Assembly: GCA_036250195.1 (NCBI GenBank)
Contig: JAVHZZ010000006.1
Location: 165,808,424 to 165,872,423, forward strand
Length of the DNA stretch: 64,000 nucleotides
Direction of reading: 5' to 3'
From: Mixophyes australis
Taxonomy: Eukaryota > Chordata > Amphibia > Anura > Limnodynastidae
Below: more model-generated notes on this DNA
The model's input: the letters and a program-made list of their open reading frames with translations, nothing else
Told to the model about the DNA's origin: nothing
The model's database searches: none
The DNA itself: not shown here
Position numbering within the stretch: the first letter of the stretch is position 1

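Overview
The window reads as nuclear DNA of an amphibian, most likely a frog. A conserved vertebrate gene is cut into many GT-AG exons, and the introns hold the repeat mix typical of anurans: DIRS-type tyrosine-recombinase retrotransposons, a sushi-like chromodomain Ty3/gypsy element, a retrovirus-type provirus, L2 and L1 LINEs, hAT-type MITEs and many long foldback elements. The species cannot be named from the sequence.

One host gene spans the whole window on the plus strand: the central part of a Piezo mechanosensitive cation channel. I placed 27 exons (about 3.56 kb, about 1187 codons). Every exon-exon junction keeps the reading frame, every intron is GT-AG, and no internal stop was seen, so the gene looks intact. 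Both ends run off the window. The exons cover blade transmembrane units, the beam helix (RGAELF to KKQMEQIKSK), the tryptophan/acidic clasp segment ([18 protein letters not shown]) and the first helix after it. The protein mixes Piezo1-like and Piezo2-like residues, so the paralog is left open (Piezo2-like or a third paralog).

Layout: 1-8.4 kb holds exons 1-4, with foldback elements, a 26-bp minisatellite and a decayed DIRS element in the introns. 8.4-19.0 kb is one large intron with a second DIRS remnant and a full-length minus-strand gypsy element (10313-18585, two 2008-bp LTRs, 5-bp target duplication). 19-35 kb holds exons 5-20 with an L1 fragment, a recombinase/integrase remnant, a hAT MITE and a long palindrome. 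35-42 kb is an intron with an L2 LINE and an unusual CCCGGG-rich foldback element ending about 50 bp before exon 21. 42-44 kb has exons 21-23. 44.15-51.66 kb is a defective provirus with apparently identical 575-bp LTRs. 52.7 kb is exon 24. 52.9-59.1 kb is a DIRS-like element with inverted ends, invaded by other repeats. 59-64 kb holds three MITEs, an L1 fragment and exons 25-27.

The points most worth a second look are: the gypsy gag/pol junction with a PEG10-like slippery heptamer; LTR hairpin repeats with compensated stems; the provirus whose LTRs look brand new while its interior is decayed; the CCCGGG foldback element; and the uncertain identity of the Piezo paralog.
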